The notes under the pieces: generated by a model | The model's database searches: none | Told to the model about the DNA's origin: nothing | What the model saw: only the letters and a program-made list of their open reading frames with translations | Source: Coffea arabica | Lineage: Eukaryota > Streptophyta > Magnoliopsida > Gentianales > Rubiaceae | NCBI RefSeq assembly: GCF_036785885.1 | Contig: NC_092322.1 | Coordinates: forward strand, 17,816,466-17,880,465 | Length of the DNA: 64,000 nucleotides | Direction of reading: 5' to 3' | Made by a program: the position numbers and the translations under genes | Shown: positions 36,103-48,042 of the stretch, in pieces | Layout: every line of letters begins with the position of its first letter | Numbering within the stretch: position 1 is the first letter of the stretch

Positions 36103-36673
36103 AACTTTCTTTTCTTTTTCATCATTTGCATACTCGTGATACTTTCAAGAAATCATTTTGGCCTTCGCAATTAATGTGATTGGTTCAATTAAACCCTTGA
36201 ATGAACATTTTGATATTTTTGATTTGCATCCATGTAGAAAACATCCAAACGTGATAAATTTAAGGGTTAGATTAATAAAATTTTGACTAAACCACGCAAC
36301 TAGCTTAGACTAGGTTGAAAGGGTGTCTTAGGTTTGAGTTAATCGAACCTTTGCCTTTCCTTTCTTCAACCGTGACTCCCGAATTCATTTTCTCTGTTTT
36401 CAAAGATCTGGAGTTGTCAAAAAGGATTTTATTTTATTTTATTTTATTTAAAAACACTTTTTGGTGACTTGGTACACCCAAACTCGATACCAAGTGGCGA
36501 CTCCTAACCTTTCTCCAAAACCCTTTTAGACTAAATTTTAGACCCAAATTGTCGCATTTTTTTTAAGTCCCATTTTAGATCCTTTTTCACTTGGTTTTTT
36601 TTAAATAGAATCACATATTTTATAAACACCTTTTATTTCTTTCTTTTCCATCGCGAAAAAATGGGGCGCGACA

Positions 36674-37940
36674 GTAAAGATGGAGAGTTAGACCTCATAT
36701 GATAAGAGTGACTTCTCTCTTATCACTTTCTCTTTTGTATTTGATTTCATGTTTGGTTATAATACAAGTTTGGATCTGTTTTTCTTCATATTTAGTTAAA
36801 TTTTATACCTAGAGTTATGAATGAATTTACTATATCTTGTTAGTGATACTTACTTGGTTATTTGATGATATTATTTTGAACAAGTTATTTATCATTTTTG
36901 CTTTTCTAATCATGATTAACCTGCCATTAATTATGATAATTTTAAGGTGTTAAGTTTGCAATGAGAATTGAAATTTAACACTAGTTCAAGGAAGTGATAA
37001 ACCTAAGGAGTTCACTCACGAGAGTAGAGGAGCACCTATGTAGCTTTAGTGACTTGTTTCATGTAATTTCATGGAAGAAATGAACTTGTAGCTAATTTCA
37101 TAACCACGAGAGTAGGTATGGTTTAATTATAAGTATAGTTGATTCATTACGAAACTAGATTTCATATACATTAGGAAATTACGTCATAACTAGCCAAGAT
37201 AATAGCATTCACTTAACCGGTAACTTCATTTGCAAAAGTAGTAATAAATTCCATACCTCTAGGAGTTTTCTATTGTTAATTTTATTACTTTTATTTAATG
37301 TTTGTATTGTAGATTTAATCTTTTGCATGTGTGATAGTCTAAATAATAAAGGAGTTCGAAAGTCACCGGTAATTAAAAATCTTTCCTGTGGGTTCAATTC
37401 TTAATACCCTATACTCAATCGCGACTCGAAGACTTGTAAAAAATCATGTATAAAGTATTTAGGATTCTATAAATATAAAATTTGACAGTGAATGAGTTAA
37501 TTGTTATATATATATCTCGCGATGTCATTTACCGAGACCCGTGACTCTCTTATAGTTTGGATCTATGTAGGATATGAATCATGTGCATGCATATATGCAT
37601 GACTCTCTTAGATTTTGAGTGTATCCTTTAATCTAACAACTATGAAAATAGTTGGATAGAATACAACAAATATGCCTGCAACTTGAACTTTAACAAGTTA
37701 GATAACTTAAAAAATTTTATAAAATTTAAATATAAAAACCTACTAAAAAAAGCTCATTCAACAAGTCAGAAACACCAAAGCAAGCGCCGTTCAAAATGAA
37801 TCCTAATGGTGCCTTCAACAAGACAAGGCAGGATTTAATTCGCATAAGAAAAGCATTGACTGAGAAATCATGGCAGCCAATGTGGAGAAATTATGTCGTA
37901 ACCATGATCCAGGGACTTATCCGAAGCTATGATTTTAGAT
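36674..37940. other. Spacer, possibly an old LTR remnant
   Basis: No gene recognised. GGTTCAATTCTTAATACCC and CGCGACTCGAAGACTTG near 37390-37440 resemble the 3' part of some plant LTRs, but no terminus or partner is visible. Confidence 0.4.
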
Positions 37941-37942
37941 TT

Positions 37943-38160
37943 AGGGTGCATTTGATAAAATTAAAGTCCGAAATCTAAAATTTGAATCCACTGAATTATT
38001 GAATTGCTAAGTATTAAATCTAATATATTTGAGTGTATATCACATTCAGTGATAAGTAAATAACTTATCACTTAATTATGAAAAGCAAATTTTATCCAAA
38101 AAATTCAATGCCACTTGATTAATTAGAATGTTCAATTTTTTATTATCAAACGATCTAAAT
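37943..38160. mobile_element. Possible small TIR element (TTTGATAA ends)
   Basis: GGGTGCATTTGATAAAATTA on the left and TTATTATCAAACGATCT on the right are roughly inverted. The interior is AT-rich, with TTGAGTGTATATCACATTCA typical of plant non-autonomous hAT-like elements. No convincing target-site duplication. Confidence 0.4.
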
Positions 38161-38286
38161 ATATGGGAGGAGGGATGGATTGGATGGTATGGGGAGAGGG
38201 GGTGTAAGCGAGAGATCTCGGATTCGAGTCCTGAATTTAAGTGTTGAACTGAATTATTAAACAAAGCCTTAGCGTAACACTTGTCT
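38161..38286 (+). mobile_element. tRNA-derived SINE-like fragment
   Basis: GGATGGTATGGGGAGAGGGG, then GTGTAAGCGAGAG and GGATTCGAGTCCTG (a B-box-like motif), align by eye with the head of the SINE at 39133. It lacks an A-rich tail and TSD here, so it is a relic. Confidence 0.45.
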
Positions 38287-38299
38287 GAAAAAAAAATTC

Positions 38300-39040
38300 T
38301 CTTTCTTTTTTTTTTCTTTTTTTAACGTAAAAGGTAAATTTTATTAATCAATCATAAAGCAACAAATAGTGCTCAATCATTATAGAGTTACGATTTCAAC
38401 AAGTAAACTGGCAAAGAATCCCTCTCCAACTCGACCGCATCTACCCTGTGCTGGCGTGAACTGCCATAGTTTCCAAATTACCTTCATATGAGATACAGCT
38501 ACTGATTTTGTAGCCGATTCAGAAAAGAACCAAGACTTTAAATTCTGTTCCATACAATAAATCTCACTAGGCCATTGATAAGCACCACAATATAGCATGG
38601 TACAAGTATGCAACCGAGTCCACAAATAGGCGGGAATCACGCGTACAAGTAACTGATTGATGGACTATTGTACTGTCCAAACCAAAGGACGCGTTACTTC
38701 GTCCTCCTCTCTCTCCTTCTCAGCTGAATTCACATGTTACCAGAGGAATGCATCCTGTAATAACTAATAAACATGCGAACCCATATGAAGTTTTACCATG
38801 AACAGATTGTATCCATTGAGAAAATATAAATTCGATCAGGATTTGCTTCTCCGGCCCATGGGTGCAGGATTCTTTGAAAAAGCGCGGGCTGATTTCACTT
38901 GGAGACCTCAACTGCACTGGCCATAGTCGATCGACTTTCATGCTAGTTCTTGCTCCATCATGAAAGTTCCAAAGGATGAGCACGGCTACAGCGGTTATAC
39001 ATACAAATCTATTTACATTGTAATAACCTGCCATTGATAG
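38300..39040 (-). mobile_element. Possible LINE/retroposon 3' end
   Basis: On the minus strand the sequence ends TAATAAAATTTACCTTTTAC followed by an A-rich tail (about 38290-38325). This resembles the 3' end of a non-LTR retroposon. Upstream open frames of 86 and 104 codons (38380-38640, 38720-39034) have no motif I can assign to reverse transcriptase or endonuclease. It could instead be a retrotransposed host transcript. Confidence 0.35.
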
Positions 39041-39132
39041 CTAATCCCTCTTGCACGCCATCCGGAGAACAAAAGCAAACCTAGCTAATCTATCTTGCAG
39101 AACATATAGAGAACAAATACAAACCTAGGAAC

Positions 39133-39230
39133 GGGGGCAGAGTTGGGTTGGATGATAAGGTGAGAGGGATTGTAAGCAGGCAGTCATGAGTTCAAGACCT
39201 CCCCACTTATAAAAACAAAAACAAAACAAA
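39133..39230 (+). mobile_element. Short SINE insertion with 18-bp TSD
   Basis: The 98-bp insert reads GGGGGCAGAGTTGGGTTGG, carries GAGTTCAAGACC (B-box-like, about 39189), and ends in an A-rich tail (AAAAACAAAAACAAAACAAA). It is flanked by AAATACAAACCTAGGAAC (39115-39132) and AAATACAAGCCTAGGAAC (39231-39248), which differ at one base. The tail plus long TSD is diagnostic of target-primed insertion. It is shorter than usual plant SINEs, so the head may be truncated. Confidence 0.8.
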
Positions 39231-39248
39231 AAATACAAGCCTAGGAAC

Positions 39249-42200
39249 AACCTTTGCAAACCATACTACAGGATACCAGGCATTTGGTTCTAGTTATTCT
39301 ATCTTACCAGGCCTTGCAGTATTCTCTGCACTATATGCAGATTTGGCTCCTTGGTGAAGATGCGGTTGTAATTTGGTTGGATGAGCCCCTTCTTCAATTT
39401 GGTCGTAAGGTCAAAGCTTTATACTGAAACCATAATGAGAAAAAATTTATTCACGCATACAAGGAATGTGAGACAAAGAACCTTAAAAAAAGGGTTAGAT
39501 ATCAAGGAGTTAATGATGTTGGGAGAACTTTGACAATCCGTAGGTGATTGGAACTCCATATTCGAACCATTTGAAAGAAATGAAAATAGCTCAACTCTGT
39601 CCGCGACGGGACAGAATAATGAAAATAAGGGAAAAGATAAATGCAGGAGAGGGGAAAGAAAGAAAAGACCCAAAAGAAAAGAATGGGGAAATAAAAAAGG
39701 AGATTGGAAATTCTAGAGAGGAGAGCAGGAATCAGGTAAACGAAGTGGAGGCAGTTTGTGAAAGAATAGTTGTTGTCTTAACCCTAGTCAATCTAATAGA
39801 AGAGAAAAGACCGCACAACACATCAAGCAAAGGAGGAAAATGAAGTCCGCACAATGCACTAAACAAAATACCGTTGGCAGAAAAAGATCATGTGGACTTC
39901 GCATGGTCGGACAATGAAAAATAAGAAGTGCCTTTGCACTTATACTGCTTATGTAGATAAAACACCAAAAAAAGTCCTTTACTTATAATGGTTTAAGAGA
40001 ACAACCTCTTCTGGACCAAAATCAACTCAGGATACGATGAGGAAGCCGAAATTTTCTTAATATACACAACCAGATATCACCATGTCCACAAAAACAAGAC
40101 ATATTCTGATACTCAAGGTTACGGGTAACTCCTACAAAATGAATGCAGCAGATAAAGATAGAAACAATTAAAGATTGCCTTGAATATAGGTCCACAATGG
40201 GCAAGGATAAAGAATACAAGGAAGATGGTGAATTTATGGTGCAAATTGGGAAAAACTCAACATTTGTCGAAACTTGATTGAATCGAGGATTCCATTTTAA
40301 TCCTCAACTTTTACTAGGTTACAAGTATAGTACCTAATGAACTTTGCTTTCGATATGTAGCTTAGAAGCAGTAATTTATTATCGCAAAACTTCATTTTAC
40401 TGGTGGTCAGAGAAACTCATAGTCCGTATTTAACATGATGTTACCAAAACATAGGTTACCATGAGAGGTCCTCATCACAATCTTTATCATTTTAACCAAG
40501 TCCTCTGATCATTACTAGACGCCCCTTCAAGAGAGTTGCTAGTAAATATTTCTTGAGAAGAAAGTAACTAATATAACCATAACCAAAAAGGGTTGAATTG
40601 TTCCACAAATACATACTGTTTCAACACCACTTGGTAGCATTATGGTCAAAATGCTAGTTTTATCCAGCACACAATTGGAATACCAGGCATCCATCCTTAC
40701 AGGAACACAAATCCTGAACTTTTTGATAGAGTTGGACTCAAACACCACAGCAAGAAAACAGGAAGACAATATTATCAAATAGAGAATATCATTAAAGCTA
40801 CCACAAACTGCCACAACCAATCAAAAACAGACTAAAGCTTCTAAGGTGAACTCTTGCAATGTCTGATCTCTATTTCTACTCAATATAACTTCACTAGGTT
40901 GGCTTTTCATCTGTTAAACTTGAGGTGATCAGGGAAGGAATTAACTTGATGCAAAAGGGGGGCTCAACAAAGGATTTGATAAAGCACTGAAAGTAGTGAA
41001 ATAGCATTTGATTGTCAGTTAAGATAAGCTTCAACGAATCTCAATAGTAAAGTCAATATACAAGAAATAGTTCTGTTCCATACTGCTCGATAAGAACACT
41101 TAATAAGCATTTCTTTGGACAGAAACTAGTCAAAACTAGAGTTTAAGATTTCAATGCTCTCATGTACCTACTGTATGAGCATGTCTGTAACCAATTGTCT
41201 AGTATCAGCTAGACTTGCAGAGTTTGATTCTACTTTATATTTCTAAAGGAGACAAAATAGGAGTTACGAAAATTGAGTGGTCATCTCCAGAGTCAATGCG
41301 AAATCTGAACATCAATTAGCTGTTGCAAATGAAAGAAGCTCCAATGATGCAGCACCAAAGAAGAGACAGTGGGCAAGATGTATTTTAGAATTTTTAGCTG
41401 TACAAACGATTAAGAAACAATATTAAAGGACAGGACAAAGGCAAGAATCTTAGAGGAGAAAAGCAGAAACTACAAGTTAAGAGGATTTCTGACTTTCTCC
41501 AATGAGACACAGCATAAGATAATAGTCTCAATTCCATCCAACCTTAACATGAAACTACTATATGTCATTTATATCAAAAACAGGAGTTCTTTAGGTCTAA
41601 GTGGACTTCATAGCAGAGTATACTCCAGGAAACTGAAAAAAACGTCAAAAACCCTACATCTAAAACTCACCATGGGTCCAGATGACTTAATTCACTTAAT
41701 TTGCCATTATGCCAGCATCTGTAACCCATTTTAGCAATCTAAAAAGTGATTAATATAGCCTTCAATGGATGAGTACTTACACACCACAATTTCTTATACT
41801 AGTTTCAATTATAGATCGATTTGATGGCAAAATTAGCTAGAACATCCACATACAATGGCAGGGAAGTTGCATTTTATGTCAGTAAGCTAATCAACAATTT
41901 CAAAAATAATAGAAAATGTACAGAGGTTGGTAAGCACACGAGGAAAATTAACAATCCATAGGAAAATAAAAAATAAATAAAGGTGACAACCGAATGGTAA
42001 TACTTTGTCAAATGAAATGAAATTCATGTCTAACTTTCTCCAAGTAGAATTACTAAAGGTACTACAGAAGCGACAGAAAGAATCACTAAAGCCACAACTA
42101 CAAGATTGCAAAATTAAACGGCAAAGTAAAAAATGACACAAGTCCACAGAGAAAAAAGCAACGAACCCAGCTTCAGTTAAAACATTTAAATGAATGTAGG

Positions 42201-43500
42201 ATTCAAAAAGCTTTGTGTTTGCGCTCACAGATGATAGGAAAGACCAACTTAATGCTAGTGTAAATTCAAGCAACTTAAACCATGATCCCTATGTTCCCTC
42301 CTGAAAATTTAAACATTGCAATACATAATCCTGTTGTATTGATTTTATTTATTGAACTAGAAAAGAAAAGAAATTAAATAACAAATTTTTTAATGGAAAT
42401 CATGAAAGCAATATATTTTTGAGGTTATGTTAGAACATTTTTATGCAATGTTTAACAATAAATCTAAATTTTGGGAGTTTAATCAACATTATCACAGTGT
42501 GAGAAAGTCTATAACTGAATTCCTCAAAATTTCATCATACAAACATTAAACACATAGCAGTGAAGATCACAAAAGCGCCTAGAAATTCATCATTGAATAT
42601 CCAAAAATTTCAAAACAAATAAATTGACAAGTATGCAAACACCTAGAAGAAGTATATGACTCCAAAAGCAAAAATTTAATGAGATTTGCATTTTAAGTGA
42701 CCATTTCATAAACAGCACATGACGACAAGTTTCCAAAATCAAAGCAGAGCATTGGACAACTTAATCTAGCACATTATGAAGTTAGCTAAAGAATAATGGA
42801 ATCAATTGTGGCAAGCGCCAATCTACAGAAAGGTAAACTTACACATTAACCAGTTTATACTATCCAGTTTTACCCTGTGCAATTGAATGGTTTAGAACCA
42901 GGGAAATTAAGAATCATTGATAATATGAGATCAGAAATAAAGGTCCAAGAGGAGAAAGCACTGATGTGTCCTTTACCACCTTTACACTACTTCCACTGCA
43001 CCACTGGAGCACAAGAAATAAACGTAAAAGCTCACAGCCAGACCCAGCCATAGAAAAGAAAGCACTTTATTAAGCAATGTGGTATGACAAGTTCACAATG
43101 ACGGAAGCTTATACGTAAAAAGTAGTAATTAATATAGAAAAAGAACAGAGAATGCTGAAAAAGCCAAGGTGTCACTTTGCAACAAAAGCTCAAAGAAATT
43201 ACAGCTACAACATTCAACTTTTGAATACACACTGGGTTTTCATGTATAAAACACAAAAATGGAAGAGTATATCAACCAACAGATTGATTTTATTCACATT
43301 CCTGCTTCCTCTACCAAAAGTGTCAAAATTTATGCTTACTAGCTCCAATAAAGTACGTTTAAGTTGCTCATTTTTGCCCACTGAAGGATTTTGAGGACAA
43401 CACAATACCTGTCATTTTAAACAAGAGAAATAATACTTAGCCAGGTATTCAGCTTACTGAATCTTATTTAACTAGCATTCTAAAGCCGGTGAAGAGTCTC
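39249..43500. other. Unassigned spacer
   Basis: Moderately AT-rich sequence with scattered open frames up to 128 codons (for example 41887-42273 minus), none with domain patterns or paired splice signals I can defend. Undetected introns or non-coding transcripts are possible. Confidence 0.4.
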
Positions 43501-43700
43501 ACCTGAAGCAGTAATCAATGTTGATGGTGCCACATAAAGATAAGCAAGTGCTACTGCTTCTAAGCAAGGGCTCGCCCAAATGGTGAGGGAAACCAGGACA
43601 ACCTGAAGCACTAATTAGTGTTGATGGTGCCGCATAAAGATAAACAAATGCTATTGCTTCCAAGCAAGGGCTCGCCCACATGGTGTGGAAAACTGAGACA
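43501..43700. repeat. Tandem duplication, 100-bp period
   Basis: ACCTGAAGCA(G/C)TAAT starts at 43501 and 43601. The copies share GTTGATGGTGCC, CATAAAGATAA and AAGCAAGGGCTCGCCCA, with about 10-15 percent differences by eye. Confidence 0.85.
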
Positions 43701-45440
43701 ACATCAACCAATGGTTTAGTTGCTGCCTAAATCCAAGCATGTGATGTGACATCCATTCTGACGTTCATGAACAACTCAATTTTATTGAATTCTCCTAGCC
43801 TGAGATTCCTAGATATGCTTGCAAATTATTCCCAACCAACTACCATATATACATGGAGTAGATGCAGGCTTGGACCTAAGCTTTGTCACTCATTCTCCAG
43901 TCTGAATTTCTGCACCTTAAACTGGTCTACAACACCGAATTTATCCTTTCAGAAGCTAGCATTGAAGTAGCTATATCCCCATTGTAGAAGACGAGAACTA
44001 AAACTTGGTACATCACGCTGATTTAGTAGGGATGATACATAAATTTTCTTCAACATGTAGGTGTAAGCAGCAGTATAGAGCACCATAATTCTGTTACAGT
44101 AACTTATTGATGACAAAGAAAAGGGCGATTGACCATTCTAGTTAAACATTGTAAAGCTAGCATGAGTTGCATATTGAACAACAGGCTTTTATAGTGATAC
44201 TACCATCAAGCTCTGCCAAGACAGCCCTTTCACTTTGTAAAGCCTCCAAAGAGAACAGAAACTTGTAATTGCAGCTTCAGCTCCATATTGATTTCCAGCT
44301 GGACTCCGACTAAATATGCACAACTAAAAGATATTCACTTTCTTTTTCTTCAGACAAAGCTTTGCTTGATCTTAGCTAGTATCAATCATGCCCGTCATGC
44401 CTTCTTTCAGGATCCCATCAGCACCAAAAATTCCAATTGCTCTTCAAATGGTTCTTCAGTAGAGCAGGCCCCTTGTTGGAATAAATTTGTTAAATCCAAT
44501 ACTTAGCTTCATAAAAACCCTCGATGACAGCTCCTTCAAACTGTTGGCAAGTAAATTGATCATAGTCCCTTCTTTGAATTTGTGCACTTTCTTCAAAATT
44601 TTCCAATAATTTCCCCTTGCCATTTCTTCCTTGATCCAAATTACTTCATGCAACGGGCCTGATTGATGTCAAAACATTAGCTCACACTCAAGACTTGATG
44701 ATGTTTCAAATTCAGTGTTCCGGAGCAAATGTTTTCTTTCTGAACCCTTAGCCAAATAACAATTCCATCTACAGAATATTTTTTATCCACACCAATGTCC
44801 ACCACAAGAGGTATTACCTGAGCTGTGGCAATCTTTGGCAGTTTTATACTCAAAGCTATATCCTGTTTATTTTTCCAACACAGATACATAATAAACCAAG
44901 CAAATCACACTGTATCGTAATAGATTACACTTTAATTTAGCAAGAATAATTTCCAGTGGGAAAGAAAAGCAGAAGAGTAAGTCTTATATGACATAGAAAC
45001 AATATAGAGAAATGAATAAATTCATTATTTGACTAGTTGATACACAAATTGGAATCACTAAACAAAATAGGCCCTTGCCTATTTTGGGTCCTACCAGTGC
45101 TGTTTAGCAGCTGAACTTTGGAGTGCTATTAGAAACAACACCCTGAACGATACAATACAAAATAAGATGCTATCCAGACAGCATTCAAATGAGTACCCAG
45201 CCAAACCGCTACAATCAAGATAAACAACAACAAACTCCTTAAACCGCCACGATTGTGCATTGAAGAAAATTTCTTCTGGGTCCTAACACAAACTAAACTT
45301 ATACTACTGCTTTTCTTGTCTCTAAGTAGACAAAATCAAACCAACGCAAACCACATAAAAAAAACAAATCCACACACACATATTAACAACAAACAGGGGG
45401 CAATAATAACCACAACTAATTTAAACTGAGAGCTACTATT
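43701..45440. other. Spacer and probable TCP 3' region
   Basis: The right part, about 45050-45440, should hold the 3' untranslated region of the TCP gene on the minus strand. At 44677-44889 (minus) a 70-codon frame contains DIALSIKLPKIATAQ followed by a possible GT splice donor. It could be an isolated exon, but no partner exon was identified. Confidence 0.4.
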
Positions 45441-46262
45441 TCAACGGGCATCGCCTTCTCTTTGTTCCGAAGAGGGAGGTGGCGGAGGACCAGATAATGA
45501 AGCCAGCAAATTCAGGTGGCCTTGGTGAGCTATAGGCAGATAATTCCCAACCCTAGCAGCAGAAGCCTCCCCCATTGAGGTAGACTGTTGTAGAAACCTA
45601 GCCATACCGGACTGCTGCGGAGCGTTCAATGTCGGCACTACCATCTCCGGCTGAGCCGCCGCAGCAGCAAAACTCCATACTTGCCCTAAGTCGGGCCGGG
45701 CTGGGAGGGCCCAAAACCCTCCCCCAAGTGCTGCAGACCCCACAACAGTAGCTGCTGCCGCTGCAGCAGAAGCATCATCTTTCTCGTTAATACTATCATC
45801 CTCATTGGAAGACCGGAGTCGCTTCCCTAGAATAAACGGCGTCGGCGCAATCAACGGCTGCTGCTGGTGCTGCTGTGACGGCGGTTTATGGTCCAGCGGA
45901 GCTGACAGTGTACCCACCGAGTTCCTCGCGGAGGCAGGAGAAACAGTAGAGAAACTCGCCGGAGTCGTTCCGGTACCCGTGGCTGCAATGATAGACGGCT
46001 CAGCCTGACGCAAAAGCCACTCAATGGTTTGGCCGTCGGACTTGTGACCTAGCTCCCTCGTCAACTGAAAAACCCTAGCTGCGCAAATAATCGGCATACG
46101 AATACGGCGGCCCCTTCCGTCCACCTTGCTATGCCGGTCTTTCGCCGGCGGCTTCTTAACGGCCAAAGCAGCAGAGCCGTTATTACTGCTCGTAACCCTT
46201 TGACTCGGGTCAATAATTGCTCCGTTACCATTACCGTTACCGTCTGCCGACGCCGATGACAT
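45441..46262 (-). CDS. Class I TCP transcription factor (TCP7/TCP21-like)
   Basis: Encodes a 273-residue nuclear DNA-binding protein of the plant TCP family; class I members bind GTGGGNCC-type sites and regulate cell proliferation, organ growth and clock genes. The non-canonical basic helix-loop-helix TCP domain spans about 41-95. Its basic region is [17 protein letters not shown], helix I is [16 protein letters not shown], the loop is KSDGQ, and helix II is [13 protein letters not shown]. Next comes the [11 protein letters not shown] extension typical of the TCP7/TCP21 group. The short basic region marks class I. Cys60 is domain residue 20, the redox-sensitive cysteine known in class I proteins. 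The tail has Ala-, Gln- and Pro-rich tracts (130-135, 164-171, 259-263). I chose the ATG at 46262; the frame stays open upstream but has no earlier ATG nearby. The coding region has no intron or lesion. The exact orthologue is uncertain. Confidence 0.92.
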   Translation of the reverse strand: MSSASADGNGNGNGAIIDPSQRVTSSNNGSAALAVKKPPAKDRHSKVDGRGRRIRMPIICAARVFQLTRELGHKSDGQTIEWLLRQAEPSIIAATGTGTTPASFSTVSPASARNSVGTLSAPLDHKPPSQQHQQQPLIAPTPFILGKRLRSSNEDDSINEKDDASAAAAAATVVGSAALGGGFWALPARPDLGQVWSFAAAAAQPEMVVPTLNAPQQSGMARFLQQSTSMGEASAARVGNYLPIAHQGHLNLLASLSGPPPPPSSEQREGDAR

Positions 46263-46625
46263 CGGTAGTAGTAGTCTTGGCAGCTGCAACCTTTCAGTGG
46301 CTGTAGAAACAGACCTTTCCCCCCCCTTTTCTTGATTGAGTAAAAATTAGACGTTTTTCTTTCTTCAGCTCTATTTCACCATAACGATATGAAGCGAAGG
46401 ATTAAAAAAAAATAAAAAATAAAACTCCTCCTTTTTTTTTTTAGTGTGTGAGTGTGTGTTTTTCCGGGGGCAGGGCTGGGGGGTTTTTGCCTTGGGGGGA
46501 AGCAGAGAAGAGGGAGAGGGTAATCAATGATTGAGGGGCAGGAGTTGGTGGAGACAGGAGGAGGGGCACATGGGTGGTGGGGACTACTCAGACTACTACT
46601 GATACTTATAAAGGTACAATCCACA
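46263..46625 (-). promoter_or_regulatory. TCP gene upstream region
   Basis: On the minus strand, the region upstream of the TCP start is rich in CT/CA tracts (for example ACACACTCACACAC around 46443-46457) and C-runs. Such pyrimidine-rich leaders are common in plant transcription factor genes. No TATA box can be assigned with confidence. Confidence 0.4.
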
Positions 46626-47174
46626 GCTCAGTCCATAAATACAAACAATACAGTTCTATAGATTAAGATATATTTCAACGATTTTATATTTAAAAATATA
46701 AAATTAATTAAAAAATAAATAAATACAAAAAAAAATAAATAAAAATAAATAAAAAATATATATAAATATAAGGGAGAATAATAATTATTAATATATATAT
46801 GATAGATTATATGAATATTATGTGTGTTAACGAGTGTTCTAAAAATATTCATTAGAAAATTACTACTTTCATTTTGTTTTTGTTTTTGAATAATAATCTT
46901 CCACACCTCATTTCACTTCATTCATTATGGTCACTTTCTCATGGTTCTGTTATAGTAGTGGTGACTAGTAAGAGATAATAGTATAATACACAGTTTAGAT
47001 TGGATTGGGTGTTTGTTTTATTTCCTTTTTAAGGGATATTTTTAAAAAGTTATATACTAAAGTATTTTTAGAAACATTTATGAGTGGAATGTGTACAGAG
47101 TACTTGTTTTTTGTGTTTTTTAGTATTGTTTTTAAATGTTGGAACAGGCCTCTCTTTTTTTTTTTTTTTTTTTT
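46626..47174. other. Very AT-rich spacer
   Basis: No gene. Contains AAATAAATAAA-type low-complexity sequence (46700-46760) and a long T run ending at 47174. Confidence 0.55.
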
Positions 47175-47594
47175 GGAGAAAAATGCCAGTTTTCACCCAT
47201 AAGTTTTGGGCTATGGACATATTTTATCTTCAAACTTTCTAGCATAACACATTTAGTATTTGAACTATTAACTTTTGACTAATTTCATTCTCAAATGGAG
47301 GAAAATTAATCAATTTGAACGAAAATCGGAGCTGGGAAGAGCGGTATTAGAGTTGAGAAAGTGAAGATACCTGTTTTATTTTACTGATTTTAAATCATGC
47401 AAAACTTTTTACTTAACATATTCGTACTCATCACGTACCCAATTCCATTCAAATTGATTAATTTCCAATTTGATGATGAAATTGTCCAAAATTTTATAGT
47501 TGAGACTCGGATACTAAATGTGTTAGCGCTAGAAAATTTAAGAACAAAATGTGTCCATGAACCAAAGTTTGAGAATCGAAACGGGCATTTTCCC
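47175..47594. mobile_element. Foldback MITE with about 150-bp arms
   Basis: The left arm (about 47175-47325) contains CAAACTTTCTAGCATAACAC, ATTTAGTAT and AATTAATCAATTTGAAC. The right arm (about 47446-47594) carries their reverse complements with moderate divergence (for example GTGTTAGCGCTAGAAAATTT and ATTCAAATTGATTAATTTCC). The outer ends are GGAGAAAAATGCC and the reverse complement of GGGAAAATGCCC. A TSD is not clear because the left flank is a T run. Confidence 0.65.
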
Positions 47595-47626
47595 CTCAAT
47601 TTTCTTGTATATTCCGCCAACAATTG

Positions 47627-47800
47627 TCCCTCGCTACCTTCCTATTCCTCTCCATCTTTTACCTTTGCATCCTTAGCCCGTCACATCTCCCCATTCATCC
47701 CGACCATCTTCCCCTCTCTGCCTTCTGCCCACCATCCCACGCCCTCTACAGCCCCTCCCCTTTTTTCCTCCTACCTTGCAAGCCCCTGTCTTCTTTTTTC
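47627..47800. other. Pyrimidine-rich tract
   Basis: About 170 bases of C/T-dominated plus strand, with CCATC and CCCCTC motifs and little A or G. Open frames across it are low-complexity and are not called. It begins about 30 bases after the foldback MITE. Confidence 0.6.
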
Positions 47801-47868
47801 ATGTTAACAAGAAAGTCTAGTAATTAAAGGTATACTCATATCCGCATGCATGCCTTGCAAAAAAAAAA

Positions 47869-48042
47869 AAAGCCCGTGGCATAATAGTTAACTTCCAAAA
47901 CTGATTGGAAAGTGCATAAAGTTAACTTCCAAAACTAACTGGAAGGTACTAAGAGGTTTCCAATGCCTAGTCATCATAAAAAGCCCATGCCATAATAGTT
48001 AACTTCCAAAAGTACTTGGAAGTTACCACCAGGTGTCAAGCC
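47869..48042. repeat. Imperfect tandem repeat, about 111-bp period
   Basis: AAAGCCC(G/A)TGGCATAATAGTT and TAACTTCCAAAA units recur (AGCCC at 47871 and 47982). TTAACTTCCAAAA appears three times, paired with TTGGAAGT-type inverted copies that could form small hairpins. Confidence 0.6.

Larger units (their letters stand above)
21572..36673 (+). mobile_element. Large Ty3/gypsy Tat/Ogre-like LTR retrotransposon, non-autonomous
   Basis: A 15.1-kb element on the plus strand: truncated 5' LTR (21572-22620), primer-binding-site-like sequence, 8.8 kb of mostly non-coding interior, polypurine tract, and a 5224-bp 3' LTR (31450-36673). The LTR starts TGTAGACACC and ends GGGGCGCGACA, giving TG...CA termini. 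Over about 470 bases compared by eye the two LTRs differ at roughly 3 percent, so they belong to one fairly young insertion. The only pol trace is an integrase C-terminus near 28 kb. Very long LTRs, tandem repeats before the 3' LTR and the integrase remnant style fit the Tat/Ogre lineage. The left end is cut, so no TSD can be tested. Confidence 0.8.
31450..36673 (+). mobile_element. 3' LTR of the Tat-like element (5224 bp)
   Basis: Starts TGTAGACACC after the polypurine tract and ends GGGGCGCGACA. It includes a TIR element inserted at 32238-33987, so the native LTR is near 3.47 kb. A GC-rich patch lies at 34270-34400. A TATAAATAGG box at 35126-35135 implies transcription from about 35155, making the last 1.5 kb R-U5. 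The (TA)n run at about 36040-36098 is longer than in the 5' LTR. Open frames at 34208-34740 on both strands lie in U3, show low-complexity composition and are not called as genes. Confidence 0.85.

Noticed and set aside
38161..39230. tRNA genes suggested by B-box-like GGATTCGAGTCC and GAGTTCAAGACC
   Set aside because: No cloverleaf, acceptor stem or anticodon arm can be drawn. The A-rich tail and TSD of the second copy show it is a SINE.
41887..42273. 128-codon minus-strand frame rich in Phe, Leu, Ser and Cys
   Set aside because: The composition reflects AT-rich DNA read in the T-rich direction. No motif or splice partner.
46260..46289. Upstream TCP start at 46289
   Set aside because: The codon there is TTG, not ATG. 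The first in-frame ATG is at 46262.
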